DNA of 64,000 bases from Sphaerulina vaccinii (Eukaryota > Ascomycota > Dothideomycetes > Mycosphaerellales > Mycosphaerellaceae), in assembly GCA_022570795.1 (NCBI GenBank), contig JAKUDP010000009.1, positions 1,364,001-1,428,000 on the forward strand. The letters are read 5' to 3'. The notes under the pieces are model-generated. The model was not told where the DNA came from, made no database searches, and was given only the letters and a program-made list of their open reading frames with translations. Positions within the stretch are counted from its first letter, which is position 1. The number at the start of each line of letters is the position of its first letter. Positions 44,183 to 54,919 of this stretch are shown one piece after another. The translations under genes were made by a program, and so were the position numbers.

Positions 44183-46334
44183 CTACTCAATAGCAGACCG
44201 GTCCACTGGAGGCGATAGAGGCGGCCGTTCAGTTGGCGATCTAGCCTGCGGCGGTGTTCTCAGAGGTGCTGGTCTTTCTGCTGGCGGAAGTGTGCCTTCT
44301 TCTGGAGCTGATGCCAGACCCGCGTCGACGACGTGATCCGGATGTCCTTCAGCGGGCTCGGCTTGTGCGCTGCGCATAGCTTGTTCGTTCGCATGCAACT
44401 CGTAGAATGGACCAGTGTTGCTGAACCAAGAGATGCCTCTGTCACTCATAGGCGGCGAAGGATGGCCAGGCGAGGGTGAGTGGTCTGCATTCGGACTTGG
44501 CTGGCCCATCGAACTCCCATACGACATGCTGCGAGCGTGACGATTCTCGATTGGCGAGATTGTGGCCCTTGATATGCCAGTCTGGTTTGACGTTCTGCGA
44601 ATACTACCCGCCGAGAGCTCATGGCGGTGATAAGATGGTGCACCACGAGCCGTGACAGTGGCGTCAAGTTCTGGCTTGAAAGCATCCTCGGTCATCCCTG
44701 GTGGTGGGTCGGGTTTAAAGTACTCCATATTGCTTGGGGTAGGGGTCTCGTTTATCGTTGTTCCTGCCATGGACGCACGCGAGAAAACATCATGTGCGGC
44801 AGAGTGGAGCTCTCTAGTTTTCCGCTGTTGACGACGACGACGCCAAAACCAGAAGGCGAGCGCGATCAGGATGATGCCAATGGCCGCACCAGCGACTGCA
44901 ATACCGACGATGGCGCCTGTGCTCAAGCCTCCGCCACTTTTCGCAGTCTTACTCAACTCGCCATTGACACCAATTTTAATAAGATTCTTTGCACCAACTG
45001 GATACGTGGCCTGCGATACGTAGAAATGATGTTGCTCATAATCGACGGCAAGGTATCTGGTCAAGGCTCAGCATTATTCGCATGGATGGTACGCTTGATG
45101 CAAACCCGACTTACGCTTCTTGCAGAAAAGTACGTCCCAGGAAATACTGCTCCGTGTCGTTGGCTCGCTTCAGAGGGAAATAGCGCAGTGTCGTTGCGTA
45201 ATCAGAAATGCCAGCAAGAGGATATTGAAGCTCAAGATCGAACGCGCTGTACGGAAGCTCTATGTTTATGCTCGTCGTCGAGGTAGTATTGGCCGCCAGC
45301 GTGAAGTTCACACTTCGGTCTTGGGCCTGCAAGGTGGCATGCTGGGTGTCATTGACCAGATAGTAGCCTACAGTATCATTCCAGACAAGGCCGAAAGCTG
45401 ATTCAAAAGCAAGACAGGCAGACAGCGGCAGGTGGAGCTCTGGCACCAGGGAATTGATGAATACTGTTATACCCGAATCCAGCTGGGCTGGCGTGGAAGT
45501 TGAGCCACTGCCGATGGTGATTGCTTTGATCGCGACAAGTAGATCCCGTGTACTGTCCTCGCCAAAGGATACGGGCCCTAATCGGCTGCTATTAACATTG
45601 CCACGACCAGAATCATATCCGCCAAAGGTCAGCGATCCGAATGTCGGAGGCTAGAACGATGTCAGCTCACGCAGCGCTGCCTGTTCGACAGTATGCCTAC
45701 GTCTTTATACCTTGCCCCAGCGGTGTACCCGTAGGACAAGCTTGGGATGCTTCCATTGCTTTTCATGGCTTGGAGCGGCGATTCGTCGGTATCGTTCGCA
45801 TATCTGACGTGGTTCGCCCAGCCGCTCACACCAAGCAGGCCTACATATGGAAAGAGGTCGCCATAGGTCGCGATCACTTGGTCTTGAAGCGTATCTGCGT
45901 TGCCGCACGGGTTGCTTCCAAAGCAGATACTGTCAACGCCAACGATGGCCGTGCCGGTATAGCCCAACGAAGCTTCAGAGTCTGAGTAAGGTAATTGAAA
46001 GTATGGATTGCTAGGGTCATTTCTGCTGATGGCGTCGAAGCTGCTAGAGGAGATAGCCTGGTTATAGGTGCCACCTCTGAGGTCTTTGCAGTCGCCCGAA
46101 GCACTCGAGCCATTTGTCGCGGGACATCCTAGGATATTTACAGGCCATATCGACGAACCCGAAGTGGCAGGAAGGACGTGGAGCAGCTGTCTTTGCGACC
46201 CAATCTGCAGTGCGAAGGTCGACCAGTTTCCATCGTTGCCCTTCGAACTATTCAGCCTGACATGTATTCCGACAATGCTTGGACAAACATACCTCCCAGA
46301 ACAAACTTGGTGGAATTTCTAGAGCGGTGGCCAT
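44183..46334 (-). CDS. Membrane-anchored pepsin-fold (A1-like) protein lacking catalytic Asp residues, paralogue 2
   Basis: Four exons, 46334-46293, 46240-45701, 45650-45115 and 45056-44183, close in phase to 663 residues. The architecture equals paralogue 1: GNDGNWSTFALQIGSQRQL, SLTFGGYDSGRGNV, a late domain (FESAFGLVWNDTVGYYLV), one membrane helix (GIAVAGAAIGIILIALAFWF) followed by RRRRQQRK, then a long Pro/Ser-rich cytoplasmic tail of about 200 residues. The first active-site motif is LPATS instead of DTGS, and the second reads FINSLVPELHLP, so both Asp positions are lost. The start ATG at 46334 lacks a signal peptide; a further 5' exon is likely but I could not place it. Catalysis is not expected. 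Confidence 0.75.
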
Positions 46335-47833
46335 TGCGATAAAGAGTTCGGACGCCGGAATGCCTGCTCAGAGACGCTGACCCAAGATCAAAACAGTCGC
46401 ACAGGACGCATGCCAGGATCGACGACAGCATACATGCTTTGCGGCCCTCGAGATGATTCACGTCTAGATCACCTCCATCTCGGAAAAGCGGGACCTGGGT
46501 GTGCAGCCAGATGGACCTAGAGCTCCGGTGGTGCAGAGGACATATGCAGCTCGCTTCTGTGCGCCTCTCACGATCGTGCACCACAGCAGGCTGAGGATCA
46601 TTGACTAGGGCTTATCGAACAAAGCAAGCGCGAAGCCGCACTCCACTCAGCCTCGACGTTCTCGCGAGCTACTCCGATGTCACCAGAATCAATACTGTTG
46701 TGCTGTCCGCCTACCATGGTAATTACCTTCGACATTCGAATGCTGCAACACAACTACAACAGGACGCGCGGACGCCATGATGGCGCAAGCTGCCAAAAGC
46801 AGCAACATATCCCCGGTCCGAAAATTCCGATCGCATGGCATTCGGGAACGGTGTGGGATCCTGCATATTGTGTGCATAAGTGCCGAGGAACTAACAAGCC
46901 ACCGCAGCCTCGTTCAACAACACCTCGCAAGGCTGTACTCACTAAAGACTTGATTCTTTGACGAGTTTGACGTTGCAGTGTTTGAAAAATCATTGCCTTG
47001 CAACTGATCGGTCACTGTGCCTGCCTACGAGATCTCGTGCACATAGCACGATCGATGACTTTGTTGCACAGTGATTGAGTCCTGTCGCAATAACGACCTT
47101 CGCAGCCTCGCAGGATCAACAAGCTCGCCACCCCACAGAGAAAGGCCCCGAAAAGCAAGCAGCTGCTACGCCAATTGCATGTGCCTATGCAGTATACACC
47201 AATGAGATCAACCACACTGCAGCGACCGACCTATGAACAGCACTAATCCTCCGCAATGTAGCCTAGCTGCTGGTGTCCCAACAGGCACACCCAACAAAGC
47301 TGTATGCCACCATGCATGAAGACAACGCACTGTACCGCCATAAGCAGCTGTCATTGGCAGATCTATTACCTATCTGGCCTCTCGCGTGTCTGCCATTGGC
47401 AACTGAGGCTGCGTGTGGTGGAGCAGCAGGATAGCAAACCTTCCTAAACACGAGGATGAAGTGCCTTCGCGCAGCACTGCTGCAACGCTTACGCAGGCAA
47501 ATGAATCTTCCACGATGTCACCCTACCAGGACATGTCGATTCAGCCCATCTTCCAAATCGCATGAGTCGATGCAGCTGCGAAGCTGATCACAGCCCCAAA
47601 TCGACGCACACGCACGATGAGGCTCGATATTCAGCCTGTTCGACACTTCCGATTAAAGAGCTGACCGCCCGTCCGGCACACCATCACCTGCTGCTTTGTC
47701 CGCGCCGGGTGTGTGACTGAAGGTGTAACCAGGATCTCAGCCAAGCTGGGAATCTCTGCATAGCTATTGCTGAGCTTCTTTGACGGATTTCTACTCGCTC
47801 AAGTTCAGTGTCCTAGTCCCAGGTACCACAAAC
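46335..47833. other. Intergenic interval, 1.5 kb
   Basis: Divergent region between pseudoprotease paralogue 2 (with its missing first exon probably in 46335-46600) and the adhesin-like gene at 47834. Many short frames occur, none with a domain. No RNA gene was recognised. Confidence 0.4.
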
Positions 47834-50518
47834 ATGAAGCTCTCTTCGAGCGTCATTGCCATTGCAGCTCTGCAGTTCGGCGTGCTTGTTACTGCCAATA
47901 CAACAGACGCGCCAGACTGCTATGGATGCACGCCATCTTCCTACACGTATACCAGCACTTACGAAACGGATTGCACTACCGAGGTGCCCTCATACGAGAC
48001 TCCAACAGTGACTGTCACAGAGACTTCAGTCTATACCAAGCCTGGAGAAACAGTTGAGACAACTGAGTGAGCTTGTTTATGACAGTCTCCTACAATTGCT
48101 TGAGCTGACTTGTACTGCTTAGATACATCACCAAAACCACGACACTGCCACCTCAGACAATCACTACGACAAGTACTTACAAAACGACTGCGACCGAGAT
48201 TTGCACAACCACTGTCTACAAGCACGATACTACGACAACTACGGACACAGACACCGAGACTACGACAAGCTATGTCGATCGGCCAACGACTATAACCGAC
48301 AGCTATACTATCACTAAAGATGGCACAACTCAAATTATTTCTACCACTTACACGACCACCGAGCGAATAACGGTGCCCTCTCCAACCACGGAGTTTGTTG
48401 ATCGACCAACAACAATCATTCAAAGCTATACTGTAACTCAGAATGGGACGACTGAAATAAGATATTCGACAATTACCGATCGAGAGACCTATGTTTCGGA
48501 GACCACAACAACCGCTATCAGCCTCAGTCTGATAACCCTGCCAGCTTCGACGATCACCCTCAGTGGGTCGGTAACCACCCTCCCTCCACAATTACAAGTA
48601 CCATTACTCAGCGAGAGCCATATGCGGTCCCTACAACTGTTTTCGAGACAGTCATTTCTGGATACACTTCGCTTGTTACGCTACCAATACAGACGCAATT
48701 AGTTACTGTCATTTCTGGAACTACCATCACTTTGACGACTGATCGACTGGTTCCCACAACCATCATTCAGCAAGCTAGTACAATTACAACTACGCTCACT
48801 CTCCCCGGATCGACCTCCTTGACGACCATTACCCAATCTGGCAGCACGTTTGTATCGACAGTAACATTGCCAGGTAAGTTTGATCCTTATCACTATGATA
48901 TGCTTGGGCTGTGCCCTTAGCCGGCTATTCGAGTGGACGAACGAGAGGAAGATGCTAATTCTATGCAGGTACCACTTCCGTTCAAGTCATTACTCAGCCT
49001 GGAACGACCTTGATAAGTACGGTGACCATTCCAGGTCCTACCGTCGTCGGCCCGGGCGAGACCATCCAGATCACACAACCCGGCGTGGCACCTGCCCCAC
49101 AAACGATCACGTCCCCTCCGCAGACGATCACAGTCCAAGCGCCGCCGAGTCTTGTGACAGTCTCACCGCCGCCTCCTGTATGCTCAGAGACTGGACTTGT
49201 GGCAGTGGCAGATGCAGCAGGTTGTGCTGGCCGAAGCTGTCAGATCGAGTTCCAAGAAGGTGCCGCTGTCCACTGGATTCCATTTCCATTGAGTGAGGCA
49301 CCGCCTCTACGAACGGCGATCACTTTCATCAATACAGCATCAAGCCAAACATGCATCACTACTTCGTGTAATACCGAAGCTTTCAATCAGTACTATAGAA
49401 CAAGCCGCGCAGTCTGTGCCCGCCCGCCATGTCCATCGAACACGATAGATTGCGACTGTAACATTGTTGTGGGACCTATTGGCTTGCCTGGTGGTAAAAC
49501 AACTTCGGTCACTCAGCTTGGGCAATCTGGGTGGAATCTTAATCTTGGTCCAACAGCAACGGCTAGAGATGTTGGCCGCTGCAGTGCAGGAGGGCCCGAG
49601 TGTATAACTGCAGCTCCGCGGACCCTCTTCACTCCCTTAGTATACACAGGCGAGGTCATCACACCCACCTCCTACGACAACATGACAGGGGCAATGGCAA
49701 CCAACTATTTGCTCCCTGGCTTAGGAGATTACTTCCCGCCTGGCGATCCATTCGGCGACTGTACAACAGCTGTGCTCAATACTGTGGATGGCTTCGGCCA
49801 AAGACTACGTGCCAGACAGATTGGTGGATACAACTCGAAAGTGAGCCCATGGAAAGGCGCTCCTACTTTCGCAGTCCAGTCCACTATTTCCGCCCCACAA
49901 GCGGCGCAGCTTGCCAGCCCTACGACGGCTTCAGCGGCCACGACTACGGAACCGATCGTTATTCCCCCGCCGTCCTCGCCATCCACGAATACTCAATCGT
50001 CAGCACCGAATACTCCAGTGGTATCGTCGGCGTCGACCATGTCTGGAAGCCCACCTGATACTCAGACTGCTCCAGCGCCATCGCCATCACCATCTGGTAC
50101 ATCTTCTACGGATACAGCTGTGCCACCATCGACCAACTCACCTCCGTCTGGCGAAATATCGTCGTCAACACAGACAGGTGTCACTGTCACTGGAACGCCT
50201 GCATCTGCCCTTTCTGGCACCATCTACGTCACCAATACTGTCTACTACAGTATGGTATATGCACCGGATCAGCAGTCTATACTGAATGCTGTGTCAATGA
50301 TCGAGACTGGTGCCAGGACTGTACCCTCTCAGGACTTTGGCGCATACATCACAAGCCTTCTGGGTCTCAACCAAACGTCAAGCACTGCTGGAGCCACAAC
50401 ATCATCTGGAAGCGTGAGCCCAGCCACTGCGACTGGTACTGCTACTGGTCAAGCGCAAATCTCTTCGGCGCTTGCAGTTATCTTTTGCCTCGTCACGGTC
50501 ATTTTCGCAATGCAATAA
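47834..50518 (+). pseudogene. Secreted Thr-rich adhesin-like wall protein with a one-base frameshift
   Basis: Exons 47834-48066, 48123-48873 and 48969-50518 with introns GTGAGC...CTTAG and GTAAGT...TGCAG. The product has a signal peptide (MKLSSSVIAIAALQFGVLVT), a long Thr-rich repeat region built on TTITxSYTxTxxGTTxI and TTTLPGSTSLTTITQSGSTF modules, and a Cys-containing globular part (SETGLVAVADAAGCAGRSC; ARPPCPSNTIDCDCNIVVGP). A Ser/Thr/Pro stalk and a GPI-type tail (ALAVIFCLVTVIFAMQ) follow. The frame shifts near 48580-48595 within a repeat module: VTTLPP ends one frame and TSTITQREPYAVPT continues in the next. The spliced length is one base short of a multiple of three, and no acceptable intron explains it. 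The intact product would be about 844 residues. It could be a phase-variable-like slip, a real null allele or an assembly error. Confidence 0.75.
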
Positions 50519-50607
50519 GCTAATTAACAGCCACACGGGGCGCCAAAATTACATGTCTATGTCTATATCTTGCACGGCAAACGTAATCATTAATGCTAGC
50601 ACACTTC

Positions 50608-51783
50608 TCAAACTCTGAAGCTCTGATCGTCACTGGCACTCAGTGACTTCGGCTCTCTTCCCTCCAGCTCTTCGCCACGTTCACCTCGCGATAAGGATAT
50701 ATGACGAGTCAAGACGATCTTTCTTATTGCCAGACCACGTCCAGCCAGCAACGCCTTCACCTCGCTCGGATGGATGACCGCGAAAGCCACCATGACGATG
50801 ACCATGAGCAGCGTATCGAAGACATACGTGGGCCATTCATTGGAGCTAAAAGTAGTAGGTAGAAGGATTAGCAATTATCTCTGAAAGCGCAGGCTGTCTC
50901 ATAAAGTGTCTGTCTTTGAGCTTAGCACCCCAGTGGATGTGAGCTCAGTGAGACACTGTTGATAGCCTTCTGCCTACTACACTTACTAGAGGTATTTGTC
51001 CGTGCCCATTGCATACTCGACCAGCCTGAAGACGCATCGAATGAGTACCAGCACACTTGCAGCATAGATGTTGACCAAATGCTTCTGCCACGGAAGGTGT
51101 GGATATCGGATCATCTTTTCTGTTGCCTTTTCATGGACCCGCTTGTGGAACATGACGGAAGTCACCACGAAGAGACCGAAGAAGACAATCTGGATCGCAA
51201 GACCGACGATGATCACCTTCTGGCCAATGTCCGCCGTGTTGCGATTGTTAGATGCTGTGAGACCGGCACCTGTGACGCAGTGTCAGCCTTCTCACACAAG
51301 AACCTCCGCGAAGACGGTCGCATTACCTCCAGCCTGTGTCAAGAAAGCTACCACATCACCAATCACGAAGATCTTGGTCAACCAAGTCACTCGAACAATG
51401 GCGTACGCCTCTCCGCCACACAGTCGAATGATTCTTCCAAGCTCCATGTACATGCTAGCAGCAAACAACGATGGTGCGATCAATATCGCGACTCCACTGA
51501 TCGCGAACGGTCCGACCGAATAGTCTGGCTTCTGTTCGGCAGACCAGATCCTCTGGCGGTCGGATCAGCAAGCATTATCAGAGCTCAATTTGTGGGTGAA
51601 TCTTACAGTGAGGTACCCAATACATTCGCACAAGCCTCCAACCCAGAAAGCGATGAAGTACCAGGTCTTGGTACGGAGAAGCTGATAGCCATGGAGTCCG
51701 GTCAAAACGATGAAGACGGCTGCAGCTACCACTGCAAGTGGTATCGATGGCGAGTACTTCCAGAGATCCGAATGGCCCGACAT
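50608..51783 (-). CDS. RTA1-family seven-helix membrane protein
   Basis: Four exons, 51783-51607, 51531-51327, 51269-50987 and 50845-50608, close in phase to 300 residues. It is an RTA1-like (lipid-translocating exporter family) fungal protein with about seven hydrophobic segments. Family signatures are FWVGGLCECIGYLT, GPFAISGVAILIAPSLFAAS with MYMELGRI, KIFVIGDVVAFLTQAGG, the loop RCVFRLVEYAMGTDKYLYSN and EWPTYVFDTLLM ending near VIHPSE. Yeast Rta1/Rsb1 relatives are tied to sphingoid base or sterol-drug resistance; the substrate here is unknown. It lies tail to tail with the adhesin-like gene, 89 bases apart. Confidence 0.9.
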
Positions 51784-52439
51784 GTTTTGAGGATGAGTTG
51801 TTGATTCTCCTGAGATCTTTGTGTTGCTGAGGAATGGATCACATACTCAGGCTTGCTGGAGGACATATTTATGGTACTTGTCATCTTATCATACTGCGAG
51901 AAGAGCGACATCATCGTCGTGGCTGTACAGTGAGTTAGTGTGCTGCACATACTATAAGCAGCATCCTAAGCTGTGATGCCCTGGACAGTACGAAGGCACG
52001 CGAGCACAACGAGATTTACGAAGTGGAAGTCGAGTGAACAATGTTTGCATAGGGAATAGCTCTTCCGGCGGACCTATCAATCTACTCTGATTTTCCTTTG
52101 GTATCCACTTAGTCATCTTCTGCATCCCCTTGCAAACTCGTTGCGCAGTGTCTACTGCATACCCGCAAGCCACCCGCGTCTGGCTGAGCAACGAGAGTCG
52201 CTGTATAAATGCGGGAAAGGTGCGGGAGGCTTGTTTTTAGCGCAGCGTGGACACCAAGACTGTCCAGCACAACTGCAAGGGGCTATCTAGCCTCAGCAGG
52301 TAGATGACACCGAAATCAGTGGCTTACTGGAAACTCTATCCCCTGTCAGCTACAAATTACGCCGTCAAAGTGACACCTTAGCATGGTTTTCTGCTCGAAA
52401 TGCCAGCTTAGATTACACCTGCTAATAGCTACAACTAAC
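51784..52439. other. RTA1 promoter side, last euchromatic stretch
   Basis: Upstream region of the RTA1-family gene. It shows normal composition, then an abrupt change at about 52440 to TA-rich sequence. No gene is seen. Confidence 0.4.
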
Positions 52440-53030
52440 GTTGCGCAATTGGCTATATACTATTATTATTGCTACTTAAAAAAAAAAAAAAATATAGATA
52501 ATAAAAAAGCTACGCTTTAGCTTTATCTCGGCTAGATCTAGATATACTAAGTATTATATACGGACTATTTCTACGACTATTTCTAAAACTATTTCTAGCC
52601 TAATTTTCGCAATTTTTCGAAGCTCTAATAGGCTAGAATCTAAATAACTTAAGTATTTTTTCTATATATTAATTAGATAATTTCTCGCGTTGCTATTGCG
52701 ATATATTTTGTAGTAGATTACTACTAAGAAATATAGCTTTTTTATACTTCTATAGCTCTATAACTTCTAGTTAAATCTTAGTAAAATAAAATATATTAGA
52801 AAAGTCTAACTTAGGCCTATAAAATAGCTTACTTGGACTCGAAATCGGCTAGAACCTCGCGATACTACGTATTGTTTCCTATATACAATCTATTAGTAAA
52901 TAGAGTATATATATATATTTAGTAGCTTATAAACTTTACAAACACGCCTTATATATATTTAGTAGACTAATTAGCTTTAGGCACCCTGCAGGCCTTAGGG
53001 TAACTTATCTACTAGATAGTTTCGTTTACT
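52440..53030. repeat. RIP-degraded TA-rich repeat block
   Basis: About 590 bases rich in TA dinucleotides and nearly devoid of CA/TG, containing a run of 15 A at about 52478. A loose unit of the form GGCTAGAxCTxxATAxTAxGTATT recurs three times (starting near 52530, 52630 and 52845). This looks like a short transposon fragment or solo element degraded by RIP. No coding motif remains. Confidence 0.65.
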
Positions 53031-53682
53031 CGTATCTGGGTTGTTGCAGGGGGTGCATGGAACTTAGTAAGCTTTGCGTCCGATCGTAAACTCGCAACTT
53101 GATCTGTGCAGTGCAAAGAGCCATGTCTCATACCTTGCTCGGTTTCTGCACAGCCTCCGACAGTTCCTGTGGGATGTGAATTGTCCGTGAGCGGCTTATG
53201 CACGTCCAGTGCGGCACCAGATGAGTCCGTCCCAATTGTACATGAACGCAGCACTATAAGACAGCCTGCTTCACCTGTCAGACCTCGGATGATAGCCGCA
53301 CAGTTGTCAGCATCTCAGTCGACCTCTACAGGGTTTCATGGGTGTATGCATGCGGCTATACCGAAAAGTCTGTTCGGTCCATGCTCTACATCAAACCCTA
53401 GGTTGGCACATACAGACGGCACTCCCCGTACGCACTTGGCTTTCAGTAGGAGCTGATGATGTATTGCTATATGCTGCCATTAGCATTCTGGTGCCGCCAG
53501 ACCATAATGAGCAAGAAATAGTCTTGGTCTCCAGGTGATCCCTGTAGCAAGAAATAGTCTTGGTCTCCAGGTGATCCCTGTAGATTGGAACGTCCTGTCA
53601 AGTCTCCGTATTCTCGTAAATCTTCGACTTCGTCAGAGAATTTTGTGCCTCGTGTCCTCGTCTATACGTTATCGCCTATGGA
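53031..53682. other. Normal-composition island start, upstream of the Zn2Cys6 relic
   Basis: The composition returns to gene-like. A 116-codon frame (53106-53456) has no recognisable domain. The segment next to 53683 is the probable promoter and leader of the Zn2Cys6 gene and contains the 36-bp tandem duplication. Confidence 0.4.
53511..53582. repeat. Perfect 36-bp tandem duplication
   Basis: Two identical 36-base units lie head to tail at 53511-53546 and 53547-53582, each beginning GCAAGAAATAGTCTTGGTCT. They lie about 100 bases upstream of the Zn2Cys6 start. Perfect identity points to a recent slippage or duplication event. Confidence 0.95.
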
Positions 53683-54919
53683 ATGAATCAATCGACTCAT
53701 GCGGCCGCGTCTGGCAACAGTAGTGCTGGCGGCACAGGCACTCCACCGCTCACGAAGGCCAAACGTGCATCCTACAGGAAATCACGTCAAGGATGTATTC
53801 GGTGTAAGGTATGATCGACGCACGAGTTCTGCCAGTGATTCACGAGTATAGCTTCGTTCGCTAACTTTCGAAACAGAAAAGGCGAATCAAGGTTGGTCCA
53901 TATCATTCCAGACTTGAGGTATGTAGCTGATATCCATCGTACTGCAGTGTGACGAAGGAAGACCATCTTGTCGAACGTGTGTGGTCCGAGGGGAGACTTG
54001 CCATTACACAAATGAGTTGCCCAGTGCTTGTGAATGCATCAACTGCGAGTGTGTCAGTAGACAAACTGAGCAGAACGAGGCCGAGAGTATCGTTGAGTTC
54101 GAGCTCACATACCACTTCGCAAGATATACACAGGACACTCTCCTGGTGGAGCCGGTGAATATGCAGACGAAGCTACTGCTGGAACCACCTGCATCGTTGG
54201 AGTACCCTTACTTACTGGATGCGTGCATGGCTATCGCAGCTGCACACCTGGCTCTCCTGAACCCAGAGCAGTGCCACGGATATGCTGCTCATGCAATACA
54301 CTTCCAAAGTCGTGCGCTGGCTCGATTTAGAGAGGCATTGCGTGGCACGCATACCGCAAATGAGTTCGTAGCGTTGGAGCACTTTTCCGAGACCTTCACA
54401 CTCCTGCACATAGCACTCTCGCGTTTTCCAGGCCATAATGAAACAAGAGGATCTTGTGTGGCTGCATTGTGCGAGTTCAGACAGCTACCGCGCGGAACGG
54501 ATTCCATTCGAGCTATGGCCAGAGCTGCGTAGCGAGTTCAGGCAACGGATCCAACTTCGTTACACGAGCACGTGGCTCATTACGGCGAGGAAGCAGGAGA
54601 AGAAGCATCCGGTTTCAGAACTGCGCTCTATCTGCAGATCGATAGGCTCGAAGCTTTGCTGCAGCGTGAGAGCGCGTATGAGAATCAAGCTTGCTATAAG
54701 CAAGCAACGCAGGTGCTGAGGAAAAGCTCGGCCTACTACAAGAGTTCCCTTGCGGTCATGTGTATCGGCTTCTTCGTGTTGGTGGACGATCGATATGTCG
54801 AGCTGCTCACACAGCGCGACGCGGGCGCGAGGCTCATAGCGGAGATATATGGCTTGTTGTTGCATGGAATCAATAATCGATGGTGGGCGAGGGACCTTGG
54901 CAGAGATGCAGAGATATAG
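53683..54919 (+). pseudogene. Zn2Cys6 regulator (Upc2-like layout) interrupted by an in-frame TAG
   Basis: Exons 53683-53808, a 15-base microexon 53877-53891 coding KRRIK, and 53948 onward all join in phase 0. Together they form a perfect zinc cluster, GCIRCKKRRIKCDEGRPSC and RTCVVRGETC. The acidic, helical middle region follows (EYPYLLDACMAIAAAHLALL, then FSETFTLLHIALSRF and QLPRGTDSIRA), in the order seen in fungal sterol or filamentation regulators such as Upc2. TAG at 54530-54532 stops translation after 241 residues. The same frame then stays open for another 129 codons to 54919 with plausible protein (YLQIDRLEALLQRES). A CAG-to-TAG change would be the RIP-favoured CpA to TpA transition, but the original codon is unknown. 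Confidence 0.72.

Noticed and set aside
46241..46292. 36-base intron using the CATGTCAG acceptor in pseudoprotease paralogue 2
   Set aside because: It breaks phase with the PPSLFWE exon. The GAAG acceptor gives a 52-base intron, phase 0, and the GNDG start seen in paralogue 1.
48572..48600. Short intron to explain the frame change in the adhesin-like gene
   Set aside because: The only GT...AG pair bounding the site would be 28 bases, too short for splicing, and its removal does not restore the downstream frame.
52478..52492. Poly-A tract as the tail of a LINE or SINE
   Set aside because: No upstream element body with a 5' end, target duplication or reverse transcriptase motif could be tied to it. 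An A-run is unremarkable in TA-saturated DNA.
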